NCBI GenBank assembly: GCA_964059195.1
Contig: CAXKWD010000007.1
Coordinates: forward strand, 150,709,769 to 150,773,768
Direction: 5' to 3'
Length of the DNA stretch: 64,000 bases
From: Ectobius pallidus
Lineage: Eukaryota; Arthropoda; Insecta; Blattodea; Ectobiidae
This document shows positions 1-13,200 of this stretch, piece after piece. The translations under genes were made by a program, and so were the position numbers. The notes beneath the pieces are model-generated. The model was not told the DNA's origin and did not search any database. It was given only the letters and a program-made list of their open reading frames with translations. How positions within the stretch are numbered: the first letter of the stretch is position 1; each line of letters starts with the position of its first letter.

Positions 1-105
1 AGATTCTGTTGTATAGTTTTTTTTTTTAAATTCCACCTTTTCCCTCAAATTTGGTTTTATAAAATCAGCTTAACTGTTTTATCATTCCTAAAATTTATAG
101 TTGTA

Positions 106-1077
106 TCTAATATATAAAGTCGAATGTGTGTTTGTGGGTATGTATGTATGTTTGTTCCTTATACAAATCCACATTTCTTCACCAATTTGTACGAAATTTT
201 GCACACATACCCAGTTAAGCCCGGGAAGTTACGCGGTCAACATTAAAATTGAAATAAATCAGTCCTTCCCTTGAAAATTATATAATTTCTGAGAATTTTA
301 TACTGAAAAAAAAAAAGAAATGCTGTTTAGTTCACATGGCAACAATGAATTGTTTACTATGATTACATAGGGCCTTGGCAAGTATATAGCCTAATGCTGG
401 AATTTAATGTAATACGAGTATATTGGCGAAAATAATTACTGAAAATGAAATCCACGAAAATAAAGCACAGTGTGATGTAGTCACGTAACTTTCTCTACCC
501 TCGACATAAGAAATATTTACTCACTTCACATTTTGATGTAGAATAAGAGGGACAACTTAAGTGTGTGAGTATGCTATATCAAAAGTCTGTAAATAATCCT
601 TTCCGCTGATAAGTTATCCATACCTGTAGGCTTTGTATTAGTTGAGAAATAGGGATGTTTATCATAGGCCCTAAGCATGGGATGGAACATTTTGACTCGC
701 AGTATATTATGTCTCGGGTTCTAGGGGAGGAAAGTATGAAAGTGATACTGCATTTCTCTTTTATTTCAGCTCCGAAACGATTGTATAGTAACATGAGAAT
801 GAGAAATATTATTTTCCGTCAAGTCAGTACAATCTTATGTAATTTGTGTTTCTTCTTATTTCAACCCCTCCCAAGCATGATGTGTAGAAGCAACGGAATG
901 CAGCATTCCACATCCTCTATGAGCCATAAAAATTTATATCCAGCGTTTTCTGATGGAATAGTTTGAGTGTGATAAATCGTTTTCTTCATTTCAAGTTCTA
1001 CATACATAAAGTCCTTCATAAGTTAATTTCAAATTAAAAAATACAAAGCCCGGGCGACGCCGGGCCTTTTCAGCTAG
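106..1077 (+). mobile_element. Non-autonomous Helitron, family A, copy 1
   Basis: The element starts with TC (TCTAATATATAAA) directly after an A. It ends with a GC-rich hairpin (CCCGGGCGACGCCGGG), a short spacer and CTAG. These are the 5' TC, 3' hairpin and CTRR terminus of Helitrons, which insert between A and T. The 3' end is followed at once by the 5' end of a second copy. No Rep/helicase coding remains; short frames inside are not conserved genes. Confidence 0.85.
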
Positions 1078-2081
1078 TCTAATATATAAAATCGAAAGTG
1101 TGTATGTATGTATGTATGTTTGTTCCTTATACAAATCTACATTTCTTTACCAATTTACACGACATTTTGCACACATACCCAGTTAAGCCCGGGAAGTATA
1201 GCTGTCGACATTAAAATTGAAACAAATCAGTCCTTCCCTTGAAAATTATATAATTTCTGTGAATATTCTACTGAAAAAAATGTAATGTTGTTCAGTTCAC
1301 ATGGCAACAGTGAATTGTTTACTGTGATTACATAGGGCCTTGGCAACTATATAGCCTAATGCTGGACTTGAACGAATTATGATTCCATGTAATATATTGC
1401 CGAAAATAATTACTGAAAAATGAATTACACGAAAATAAAGCACAGTGTGATGCAGTCACATAACTTTCTCTACCCTCGACATAAGAAATATTTTCTCACT
1501 TCACATTTTGATGTAGAATAAGAGGTCGTATTGCAGGAGCAACTTAAGTGTGTGAGTATGCTATATCAGAAGTCGGTAAATAGTCAGTTATCCATAGCTG
1601 TAGGCTTTTTATTAGTTGAGATTTATCATAGGCCATAAGCATGGGATGGAACATTTTGAGTCCTATGCTCGCAGTATATTATGTCCCGGGTTTTAGGGGA
1701 GGAAAGTATGAAAGTGATACTGCATTTCTATTTTATTTCAGCTCCGAAACGGTTGTATGGTAATACGAGAGTGAGAAATAAAATTTTCCGTCAAGTCAAT
1801 ACAATCTTATGTAATTTATGTTTCTTCTTATTTCAACCCCTCCCAAGCACGATGAGTAGAAGCAACGGAATGCAGCATTCGACATCCTCTATGAACCATA
1901 AAAAGCTATATCTAGCGTTTTCTGAGGGAATAGTCTGAGTGTCATATGTTGTTCTTCCTTATTTCGAATTCTACATACATTATTATATCAGGACCTAGAG
2001 TTTCAACATCGAAAGTCCTCCATAAGTTAATTTCAAATTACAAAATACAAAGCCCGGGCGACGCCGGGCCTTTTCAGCTAG
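1078..2081 (+). mobile_element. Non-autonomous Helitron, family A, copy 2
   Basis: This is the same family as copy 1, roughly 90 percent alike by eye, with identical terminal signatures: TCTAATATATAAAATCG at the 5' end, then a 3' hairpin and TTTTCAGCTAG. It is followed by T, so the pair as a whole sits between A(105) and T(2082), as one Helitron insertion would. A few indels separate it from copy 1, for example GTCGTATTGCAG near 1526. Confidence 0.85.
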
Positions 2082-2085
2082 TATA

Positions 2086-2306
2086 TTATAAAATCTTAAC
2101 ATTTTTTATACCGTAGGATGGACGACGATATATTTCGCCTTAATCCACCATATTCAGGTCCTTTTTCCTTATCCCAGACGGTTGAAATGGATCGAAGTTT
2201 AGAATAAGACCGTCTGGGATAAGGAAAAAGGACCTGAAGGTGGCGAATTAAGCCGAAATATATCGTCGTCCATCCTACTGAATAAAGGATTTTAAGATTA
2301 TGTAAT
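2086..2306. repeat. Foldback (long inverted repeat) element
   Basis: The arms at about 2113-2182 and 2210-2279 are nearly perfect inverted copies, for example TAGGATGGACGACGATATAT against ATATATCGTCGTCCATCCTA. A spacer of about 27 nt separates them. Weaker inverted similarity extends outwards on both sides (AAATCTTAA / TTTAAGATT). There is no coding capacity. It abuts the second Helitron and is probably a separate MITE. Confidence 0.8.
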
Positions 2307-2370
2307 ATTGACAACTATAGATTTTAGTAATTTTTTATAATATTGACAACTATAACTAGACCGTTAAACT

Positions 2371-2420
2371 GAGCGAGGTGGCCGAGATGGTAACGTCATG
2401 TACACTCATTCTGGAGGCCG
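2371..2420 (+). repeat. tRNA-like SINE head fragment
   Basis: GAGCGAGGTGGCCGAGATGG followed by TAACGTC matches the tRNA-derived head of the SINE at 11535-11696. Only the A-box half is left, and the sequence departs from that SINE after about 2400. Confidence 0.6.
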
Positions 2421-2509
2421 GCCAATTTAACATTTTTTTTATTTTTTATGTGAGTGTGCGATTGTCAAGGTATCACAAATTTGTATAGTTCTGCTGATGC
2501 TGAAGATGT

Positions 2510-3805
2510 TATTCTGATTGAAAAAAACTAAACTTTTGTTCTTCCTTAAGTCCTGTTTTATGAATAATCTGGAATTTAACTCGGAAATCGATTAAAAAAT
2601 AATAATGTTCTCCATATCATAATTGCAATTATAATTGATTAAACAAAAGCATTCTGGCACTTCGTTACATCAGTTTACCTGATTTTATTTATTCAGTTAA
2701 TTTCTGTGATGCAGTAAGAACATCATTTACACTATAATTCGAGAAGATCCCTAAATCTGTTTAAACCTGGAGATTGTAACCTATATTAATTTTAATGATT
2801 TATTTATTTACATTATGTTACACCACAATTGGGCCAACAACCCGGTTGCAGTGTTACAAATAAGTACCAGTTGTACAGGCATATTGTTTTACAGTGTTCA
2901 TATACGGCTTCGGAAGTTGCAGTACGGTTAGCTATGACAAATAACACAAATCACAACACGTATTGTGTATGTGAGGAAGTTTTTGCAACATATTTTACAC
3001 TATTTATTTAATATATTCACAATCCATTCAACTTGTGAGCCGCAATCTCAACTTATCTTCTCTTACAATATCGTGGTTTTGTTGCTATGACAACATCACG
3101 CTTCGCAATTCTGTCGCCAGAGGCAGCACTAGCGCTAACCGATCTGTCAACATTGTATTTGCATTAAGAGTTTGTTTTGGCATGCTTTTAACTTATGAAA
3201 TCCCTGTGCTGAATTGCCTATGGCATCTTGTCAGTGATGCATTATTTATTTGTCTGTCTGTACTTAGACTACGACCTTTAGGTTGCATCCGTAGTCGAAG
3301 CTATTATAGCGCAATAGTTTACTAAGTGCCAGAATGGTACTTTCTTAGATTGTGTGGTGGACGGAAACATTTCTGTCGGATTTTCATGAAACTTGGAATA
3401 CGCATTTATAACGTCCATGCAAAGAAGCTTATTGATATTGGGCCAAATCGGTTGACCGGTATCGTAGTAAAGCCCAATTTAGTACCTATTTTATGGTAAT
3501 ATATTAGAAAGAATTTATCAAATGCAAATCAGTTCTCATGACAACATACCGTTTTACAATGTTCATATACCTACGGCTTTGGAAGTTGCAATACAGGTAG
3601 CATTGACAAATAACACTACCAACATATTCCTTCACATATGATTATCTAAATAGACCTTTGTTCTTCCGTAAGTCCTGGAACTTAACTCGGATATCGATAA
3701 AAAAAAAAAAAAAAAAAATTCTGTATATCATAATTGCCGTTATCACTGATTAAACAAAAGCATTCCGTCACTTTGTTACATCAGTTTACCTGATTTTATT
3801 TATAA
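2510..3805. repeat. Diverged repeat blocks present twice
   Basis: The block around 2540-2705 (for example TTGATTAAACAAAAGCATTC) recurs at 3660-3800. The block at 2880-2945 (GTTCATATACGGCTTCGGAA) recurs at 3555-3614. Between them, 3324-3548 matches 15907-16200. The family is unknown. There is no convincing coding sequence, and the short frames here are likely chance. Confidence 0.55.
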
Positions 3806-4137
3806 CTAAGATTTTAGATAAAATATTTGATATAGCGTAATATAGTAAATGTTTTACATTTCATTCATATATATGTGATAAAACGTTTTATCATATTCTG
3901 CGACATAGAAATGTGATTGTGTAATGTTGTTTTTAAACAACTGCCTTGGCAAATCCGCAATGAGGTCCCGGTCCTAATGTGTATGGTATAGAAAATCTTG
4001 TGAATGTTTCACGAAACAAAATTGAGATACACATTCGAAAGGTTTCTGAAAGTTGTAATACGGTTGAGCACAGAATTTATTTTTGACATGTAAGGTATAA
4101 TGTGATATTTACCAGTGTGTTTTGATTTCTGTATCAG
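3806..4137. other. Unassigned sequence just upstream of exon 1
   Basis: AT-rich, no open frame or repeat recognised. Its last part (4116-4137) supplies the pyrimidine tract and AG acceptor of exon 1. Confidence 0.5.
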
Positions 4138-4256
4138 GTTTCGAGCTCGGAGTACTTCAGCGTGAGTTTCGAGTGTGGGTTGCTGGCCACAGGTTGCGAA
4201 GAACACTCACTAGCCGCAGAGGAGTTCGTGCCGGCCACCAAGGGCACTTCCCTCTC
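4138..4256 (+). CDS. Plekhg5: Exon 1 of the RhoGEF (in window): start of Ras-binding-like domain
   Basis: The exon has 119 nt, starts in phase 0 after TGTATCAG and ends before GTAAGT. It reads SSSEYFSVSFECGLL and ends FVPATKGTSLS, the first half of the RBD. An in-frame stop at 4123-4125 lies just upstream of the acceptor, so the exon must be spliced from upstream exons beyond the window or unseen within 1-4137. The last codon is split TC/G with exon 2. Confidence 0.88.
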
Positions 4257-7031
4257 GTAAGTACCTCTTCACTCTATCCCTCTGTAGTATGTTTCTATTG
4301 CTTCAATTGCCCTTCAGACTCGCCATAAAGTTCACTGTACTGAATTCCATAGACCTAGTGTCTGAAACAAGTGGCCCTCTCTAAAATAAAAGTTGCTGAA
4401 GACTAATTTTGTATCAGCACAGAAGACAAAATACTAGTATACAGTATAGAGCAGTGGTATAGTTTTGGGGCGTCCCCAAAATATATGAACTTTTGTGCTT
4501 TTAGAAAATTAATCAAGTTACATTTACATATAAATGTACGATTTACAGAATCATTTTAAGGTATTGAATTATTTTTAATCATTGATTTTCTATTAGATCC
4601 AAAATTCATTTTAGACCGGTTGATAGAGCCAGCTCAGTTTCTTCTGGTTACTGTGAAGGCATCCGTAGCTTGATAGAAGGCTCCTATTTGCTCTGAAGTA
4701 TGCTGGATATCCAACCAACTTCCACTAAAGCTGTTTGAATTTCCTGAAATTCACCTTGATATTATAGTTTTGTTGCCACTATTAAACTTCCAACCCTTGT
4801 ATGTGATCCATAGATAATCCCTCTCCCGACAGGTCGTGGTCCTATAAGGCCCGGGCGGCGTGGGTCACTTAAAGGTCCCTAAAAGGGAGAGGTAAAACTA
4901 AGGTACAAGCAAGAAAGGAAAGACAAAAATTCATGTATGGGGATAATGTTTCATCTTCTTTCTCGGCAACGGTTGTACTTGTTACTCTTTCGAAGTAATC
5001 TGTGTAATTATATACGAGGGCTGTCCAGAAAGTAACAGACGTTTTGAAATAATAATTAAACGAAGTGAAGAACAAATTTTGTTACATACGTTTTGAAGGT
5101 AGACTCTTAGGCTATTTTTCTAGATAATCGCCATTCACATTAAGGCATTTATCATACCGTGGCACAAGCTTTTCGATACCCTCTCTGTAGAAATCCGCCA
5201 CCTGCGATTTCAACCACTTTAGATAATTTATTGGGAAAAGTGTTTAAAAAAGAAGCTTTAGACTTTTGTAATATGCAATTCGTGCAGAAAATTCAAACAA
5301 AATCTTAGCAACGACTTTTTATTCTTCATTTAGACAATCACTCTACTTGAAGATAATTTCATTTTCGCGATTTTCTCGAAAACGGCTTTAAAGATTTTGT
5401 TTGAATTTTCTGCACTAATTGCATATTACAAAAGTCTAAAGCTTTTTTAAAACACTTTTCCCAATAAATTCTCTAAAGTGGTTGAAATCGCAGGCGGTGG
5501 ATTTCTACAGAGAGGGTATCGAAAAGCTTGTGCCACGGTATGATAAATGCCTTAATGTGAATGGCGATTATGTAGAAAAATAGCCTAACAGTGTACCTTC
5601 AAAACGTATGTAATAAAATTTGTTTTTTTCGCTTTGTTTATTTTTTATTTCAAAACGTCTGTACTTTCTGGACAGCCCTCGTACCTTCGAGGCAGGCCTC
5701 TATGAAAATGTTAATGGAAAATAGTAAAAAAAGATATTACACTCTTATGAGGTAATAGACGTGGATTTCAATTTCAAATAATGAGACACTATACTCTAGA
5801 AGAAGATGTCAAAGATGTGAGTTTTAACAGAAACAATTGTATGCAGATGAAGACGGCGTTCATTATGACGTAGATTACATCTTAACGCTCTTGTAACGCG
5901 CTGAGTTTGTCTTTTGTCTCGGCTCGAGAGCCACCTACTTGCGTCATCAAGTGCAGCTAGGCGACAAGAAGTAATCAAGAATAAACCTCTCAGCCATCTT
6001 TTCATAAGCTGTACAAGTAATCTGCAAGCTATTAATTTTTTTTTCTCCTGGTTTCTTAAAAAATCTGCATATTAAGAAGATTTAATCTTAGTGTGCTGTA
6101 TGTTATAGGCCTAATATTTATTCAATTATTTTCCTTTTTGCATTTGCATTTGCATTTAAATCGTATCATTGAAATATTAAAATTTTAAAACTACGAGGCG
6201 CGTCCATAATAGTATATTGCGATACAAGTGCCGTAAGCGGTGCATACGGATCGAGGAAAGAGTTTGAAAAAACGAGGCGCTTGCGCCGAGTTTTTTTAAT
6301 TTCCGAGATCCGTTATGCGCTTACGGCACGAGTATTGCATGCTATTTTTTGCACGATGATTATATCAATTTATTTATATTAATTGAGATATTACCTGAAA
6401 ATATTATGTTTATACACTATTGAAGATGGATGTTATATTTCAGAAAGTGATTCGCATATGCTGGTTGTTATAGGGACCGAATATTTGTACTGTTAAAGTC
6501 GCCACAAACTGGGGGGACTTTTTTTTCTATTTTATTTATTTATTTATTTATTTATATTTATACAAAATATTTATACAAAACAAAACAAGACCACCCGAAT
6601 GAGCATGCGCTCGTGCTCGGGCACAGTTCAGCCATTTACATTACAAAATACAAATTGCAAATACATAAAGAAAATATAATATCATAATATCATAATATAA
6701 TTGGTTCCGGTCTTCCATTAAGGCTTATTATGATGGGTTTACTTACGACACTTGTGCTTTTTGTAATTTTTACCGCACGGAGATTTCTTTTGTTTTCATA
6801 GCAACCAGATTGCGTGCGGAAATGTCAAGTTACGATTCACGGCAACAATATTCGTAAGTGCCACTAATTAGTTATGTCGTAAAAAAAATACGTTTCCCTG
6901 GGGCCATTTACAGAAGCAAAACACAATTTCAATGAAATATTTATTGCAACAGACGCAGCTAGTGTTCAGCTATTTTTCAACATATTCGCCACCGGTATTA
7001 AAACATTTGTCTTGCCATGGCACAAAATTAC

Positions 7032-7070
<39 letters not shown>

Positions 7071-7172
7071 ATTTCAATAATAATAAAAACACTATACAAA
7101 ATTAAAAACTGAAATCTAGCACTTATGGTTTTTAATAGATTAGATAATTTGCATCCTCAACACAGTTAAAGC

Positions 7173-7247
<75 letters not shown>

Positions 7248-10200
7248 ACGTGATAAGCCAGAGTAAGTTAGATATCCAGACGAAGTTAGTGTCTTGGCCG
7301 GCCTATCTAATTTTTCGTTGAAAGTAAAAAATACAGTAAGTCAAACTTCATAAGTCGTAAGGCTTCATGTACGGAAAAGTTATCATATAGCCTATAATTA
7401 TTCGTTCCCTTGTTATATATTTCTTCTGTTTTTATTTTGTTTCGTTTAGAACAGCGTTTCTCAACCTTTTTGATCCCGAGGATCTCTAAAATGCCTAAAA
7501 AAATTTACGGACCCCTAATTTTACATCCCACTTTTAAAAGAAGGCCTATATTCTTAATATTTTCGGTATTAATTATAGGTCATTATAACGAAATATGTGA
7601 ACAAATTGTACTTCTTTACTTTCCACTTGCTTTATGATATTTTTTTATTGTGTCTGCGGACCATCTGCACCATCTTCGCGGACCACCTGTGGTCCGCGGA
7701 CCACAGGTTGAGAAACGCTGGTTTAGAAGATGGCTTCAGGTTATGTATCATTTCAAGAGAATTTCTGAAATGCTCATTAGCACGTTCCAACTATTGTTAA
7801 TTTTTAATTAAATTCCGTGGTAAAGTGAAGAAGTAAGTCGTTTTTCAAACAGTGATGTTAAAATGTCTTATTTCATGCATAAAGACAGAAAACATCATTG
7901 TGTCATACTGGATTATTTTCATAAACATCGTGACAATTACAAGTCAGAATCTCACGTATATAACACGCGAAGGAATCAATTTAATTTATTACTTGAACCA
8001 AAAAATGTTACAACTGCTGGAGCTAACACTGTTCAAGTTTTGGCCCAAGACTATTCAATTCATTTATTACCAACCATCCTGATCTAAATAGCTTAAACAA
8101 CAAACAATTTAGGTCTAAAATTAGAAAATTTATATAGTTATTACTTCTGTTATCGACTATTACTGTTATAACATTTTTCATATTAAACTTTAAAATTTGG
8201 ATAGAACTTAATTTCTTTGTTTTTTACTAAAATTTGAACAAATAAATTGTTATTTATTATTGTTGTATTGCTTCGTACCTTTGTATTGTAAATAGAACAT
8301 GTTCTAACCTTTCATACATAACATTTTGTCATACTTCTCCAAATTATGCATTTTTTTAAAGTAATTGTTTAGTATAAGTATTTCTAATATATAATTGAAC
8401 CACCCCCGAACACAAGCTCTGCTTCTTCGGGGTGTGTATCAACTTTTGTATATATTTTTCGTGTACTTTGGAGTAATAAATTGTAATTGTAATTGTAATT
8501 GTATTATACTCTGTAAAAGTTGTTTAAAAGTTTCACATGTATTTTACTGGCAGCAGATTTAAGCTGAAATCAATTCGATGAAACTTGTACATTTCTATAA
8601 ATAATGGATTTAAAAAAAAAACTCAGGGTTGGATATAAAACCCGTGTACGTAGAAATGGTATGCATGCTGTATTAGTTTCAATCCGGAGTGCCGTCTCTC
8701 TCTTTTGTCTCTGTGTCGTTCTTTCATTATCTCAGTCTACAATACTTACTCTCGTCTCTCTCGATGTTCTCTTTTCTTCCTATGTATTATGCAACCAACA
8801 AATGAATAGACCGTGCCGGAGCGAACTTTTCACGTTCTGCTAATGAACTCAATGAAAATAAATGGTAAAATCCAAAAACAGGTCGCACCTTCGGATGATT
8901 GTATCCCGCCCGACCCACCCTAAATGGTGCACTTTCTTTTATACCACGATCTGGCGAATTCTTCTGTCCTCGTATTATGAAGAAAATCGTGATTGGACGT
9001 TAGAGGTGTGACGTCATACCGCTAGAAGAGTAGTGACAGGCTGAAAACCTCGCAGGAGATATAATATGGCACATTTACGAAACCTACAATCAGTGAATCG
9101 TATAATATTGGAAAATGCAAGGGCGCTTCGCCACGGCTGCCGCCTCCGCTTCGCGCACTTAACTATGTGGTTGGTGTGTTATGCATTATTTAGCTATATG
9201 TAGAGGTGGATACAAGGCACTTGCGATAATATACAAGGGCAGTGGGTACAAGGCACTTGCGACAATATATAAGGACAGTTGGTCACCCTGCTTCGTTCAG
9301 AAACAAAATACATCACACAGTCCATGCAAATGTGAATATCGAGTGGGCGGAGCTTAAGGGGCGACCTGTTTTTTTATTTAGCCCAATGGTGTTTTACGCA
9401 AAGTATAATGTTCACATAACTATTAAAACTGCAGTTTAGCCTAAAGGACTCATTCAAAGTGAAGACAGTTTTGTTTCCATGGCAACCTTTGGCTAGAATC
9501 GTTTTAAAAAAGCTGAGCATTAAGGCTAGTTTACACGATGACACTAGGTTTCGTAACCACTTTCATGAAAGTGATTTCGTGGAACTAATTACACACATTT
9601 TCTTTCCAATGCAACCACACATTTCATGTTATTTCTGAAGTTCAAGTTATTAAAATCCCATATAAATGTTTGGAACGCGTATGAATACAGGCATTTCACA
9701 ATTTCCTCACTTCCCCATTTCATTTTACGAAACGCGAACAAGCTAAATAAGCGTAAAATATCAACATTACTATTATAGTTTCGTGAAAAGTTGTAATCAG
9801 CCGAAACTGCGTAGTTTCGTAACTCATTGTCGCCAGTACATCTTGCGCTTGCGCATTCAAGCAAAAAACAGTTGTGAAACTTACTTACGAAACTTAATTT
9901 CGTCGTGTAAACTAGCCTTTAGATTAAACGGAACCATTAAAAATACTAGTTCGTTAAGTAGCGGCTATTACTTTTTCTACATTTCGACCTGAGTACCACA
10001 ATCAGTATGGTGCTAGTTTTCTGTGCCCAAGATCGAAGGTTCGATCCCGGACCAAGTCGATGGCATTTATGTGCATAAATGTGAGATGCCCATGTCTGCA
10101 GATTTGCGTAACTCATACGGGATAAAATTCTAGCACATCGGCGAAGATCAGAGGTCATTAGGCCTCTACATAATCACCATTACATATCACCTGTATAACA

Positions 10201-13200
10201 CAGGCCTATCATAGTAATTCTTCAAAAATGATTCCTAAAAGAACTGTTCTTACTCCAGTCGAATAGCCAACCATTATACCAATCAAAATGTCCGGGTAAT
10301 TACTGCATCTTTTCCTACTAACCCTTAAATTGTTAATTTATCCTATAGGATACAGTCGTTTATATTAAATTTGTATTAAGAAGGCTGAAAAAATTGGAAG
10401 AAAATTTAAATATAAACTACAGAATAAAGAAAGCAAGAAATAAACTACGAGCCTAATCGTTGTGTTACCTGTTTTCTTTGCAGTCCGACACGGGTTTATA
10501 TAATGTGTGAAAATGTTACTCTCTCCAAAATAAAAGGGTTACATTTAAAATGTACAAAGACTCTGTGCTGTACCTCTATGACAATTCCACTCATACGCCG
10601 CGTGTTTGATATTGACCAATAACGTTTAGCAATTCCTCGGATATAAACTAATCACAGCCGTTTATCTTACAGTATTCTTGTAGGAATCGCGAGTATGCCT
10701 ATGCCGTTTTATCGGGTAAAACGTTTGCTCGTTCCTGGACACGTAAGCATCAGTGTGCAGTGATTAGTACGTCACATGATGCCATTAAGCAGCACGAAAC
10801 AGATTATTTTATACAACATAACTTGTTTGGAAATTGAAATAATAGAAATGTACATTGATTAAAAACACAATTTCGATTCAGTGTAACCAAGTTCCTCTGC
10901 TTTTATTCTTACTTGAATGAAGTTAACTATGTCTTGGTAGCACTGGTCACAACATAGTAACTCGAATCGATTCATGGATGGTTGATTCATAGTATACCGT
11001 TATCTCGCAGCTGTTAGTTTTGTTTTTATAGGCCTACAACAAAGCACGAAAGTAATTATTGTTTTTATAATCCGGTTAAATTTTTATTCATGGAATAGTC
11101 TTAATAAATCCAACTGGAGTTGACGAGTTTCGTCAGATCTACCGATAAACTTGTCAACCTATGGTATATGACGCAGCGGTCGGGTCCCTTCAGGGATGTA
11201 GCGCCACGGAGTTTAGTTTTAGTTTTAGAGGAACAAGTTGTTGCAAGATTTACTGAAATCGTCACTGCAACTTTCCATTACTTAAATCGAAGTAGTAGAT
11301 ATTCACTAGATATTCGGTTTGTAGTAAACTAGCAGGTAGCTCAATTTTCTCATTAGGTGTGATTTTTTTATACTCCTTGAAGCTACGCGGCCGTATCAGG
11401 AGTCCGGGATCTGTGTCTATTCAGTAGGGTAGGCCGTGGAACTATTGCTTGTCAGTTTTTTTGTATTGCTGGTGTATTTTATGAAATAAATTTTAACTGA
11501 TATTACTTTAAATGGATGTGATACAGGATGAAATGGTGAGGATTATTCATGGCATGTAAACATCCCATTCGGCATTTGCCTTAACGACTAGGGAAACCTT
11601 GAAATAAACCCTTGTCAGAGTGGCGGGCCATGGGATTTGAACCTGGGACTTCCCGAAAGCGAGTCCAAGACGTTACCACCTCGGCCACCTCGCTCGATAA
11701 ATGATTATCTTTGTATTATTTTAGTTTGTAAAATAGGCCTCTTTATGCCCGGTTTCTATAAACTCGCGAAATACCTATGGATAAATTATCCATGGGCAAA
11801 TTAGTTCCAGAATCACCCACAATGATATAATGAGCAAGGCCTTGGAGTTGTACTGTTAATTTAATTCAGAAGGCTTTGATTCTCATTGTATAAATTATTA
11901 TTGATGCTATGAGAGGTTAAATTTTATCCAGCCATCCATGAAAGGATAAATTAACCTGCCGATTGACCCTTGGAAAGATCCAGCCCGAGTTTGTAGGAAC
12001 ATTTTTTCTGTCGTTTTCATATTTACCCAGCGGACATTTATTTAGAATCTCGCCACAAGTGTAACTTATTCACCAACCTTTTAAAACCTTTTTATTTGAA
12101 GACACTCAGCTTGTCACATAGTATATTAACCCATACCGGACTGCACAGGAAACTGTTAGTTCTATTATTAAATTAAATTACATTTACAAACTTATGTACA
12201 AATACAAATACAAATACAAAAATACACAAATAAACAAAAAACATTTACAAATTTCAAAATTAAAGTACAGAAAAGAAAAAAGAAAGAAAAGAATCAAATA
12301 TTTATTTAGAAATACACCCGAATGAGCAGACTGCTCGTGCTCGGGTGTAGATTCAGAACATCAGAGTGGAGAAAGAGGAGAAACAAAAAACAACATGAGA
12401 AAGAATGACACACTTATAAAAAAGGTGATTGTGACTTTTTAATTATTTGAGTTTGTAAAAGTTATTCGTGTGTAAATTCTGTCCATTGGATAATTTACCC
12501 ATAGATATTTCGCGAGTTTATAGAAACTGGGCATAAGACAATCTAGTTTGATGTACCATTTTTTCTTTTTTCTATTAATTATAGTAATTTAATGTTTAAT
12601 ATTAATATATTATTCCGGAATCAATTTTTAAAGTGTCAACTGCCCTTCACTCAAAAACAGTTTAACCACACTGTTTTAGATAATATAGCGACGATGAGTC
12701 ACGGTCCGATAATCGTAAAGGGAAGAAAGGCCATACCGATATGAAAACTATAATCGTAAAAAAGAAAGAGCAGACAGAAGGAGTTAAGTGTCCTAGAAGA
12801 AAGCTATATTCTGAAGGGGAATAAATACGTGAAAGATGAGAAATAACGCAATACAGAAGGGAAGGATTCTAAATCGTGTTGGCTAACCTGGAACGTAGGA
12901 TATGTCCTATATAAAAGCACTCACATCAAAGACAAAAGCGGGGCTTGGAATCGGATTTCTCGAATCGAAGAGCAGAAATGAAAGAAACCGACTACTCTCT
13001 CTCTGATATTGTGAAGATAGGACCAACTGACTTTCAACCCTCACGGCACCCGAGGCAGAGGGGTTGCATAAAACCCAGGCGATTGACAGCGAATTCCACA
13101 CCAGTGCTCTTCAAAATAAAAGAATTACGAAATCCTGTCTGTGCCACCTAATACCAGCTTCTGTTTCAAGCATTTTATAAATTCCATTTCTGTGGGATAG

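Larger units (their letters stand above)
6194..7030. mobile_element. Mariner 3' end relic interrupted by another element
   Basis: CGAGGCGCGTCCATAA at 6195 is the same terminus as at 31446. The continuation (TTTCCCTGGGGCCATTTACA and onwards) is found only after 6880. The - strand of 6960-7030 ends a mariner transposase with GGEYVEK-like coding (TATTTTTCAACATATTCGCC on +). The inserted part is 6211-6880. Confidence 0.7.

Noticed and set aside
9783..9992. Short open frame across the Harbinger-like MITE
   Set aside because: It crosses the end of the MITE and its target duplication, so it cannot be an ancestral gene.
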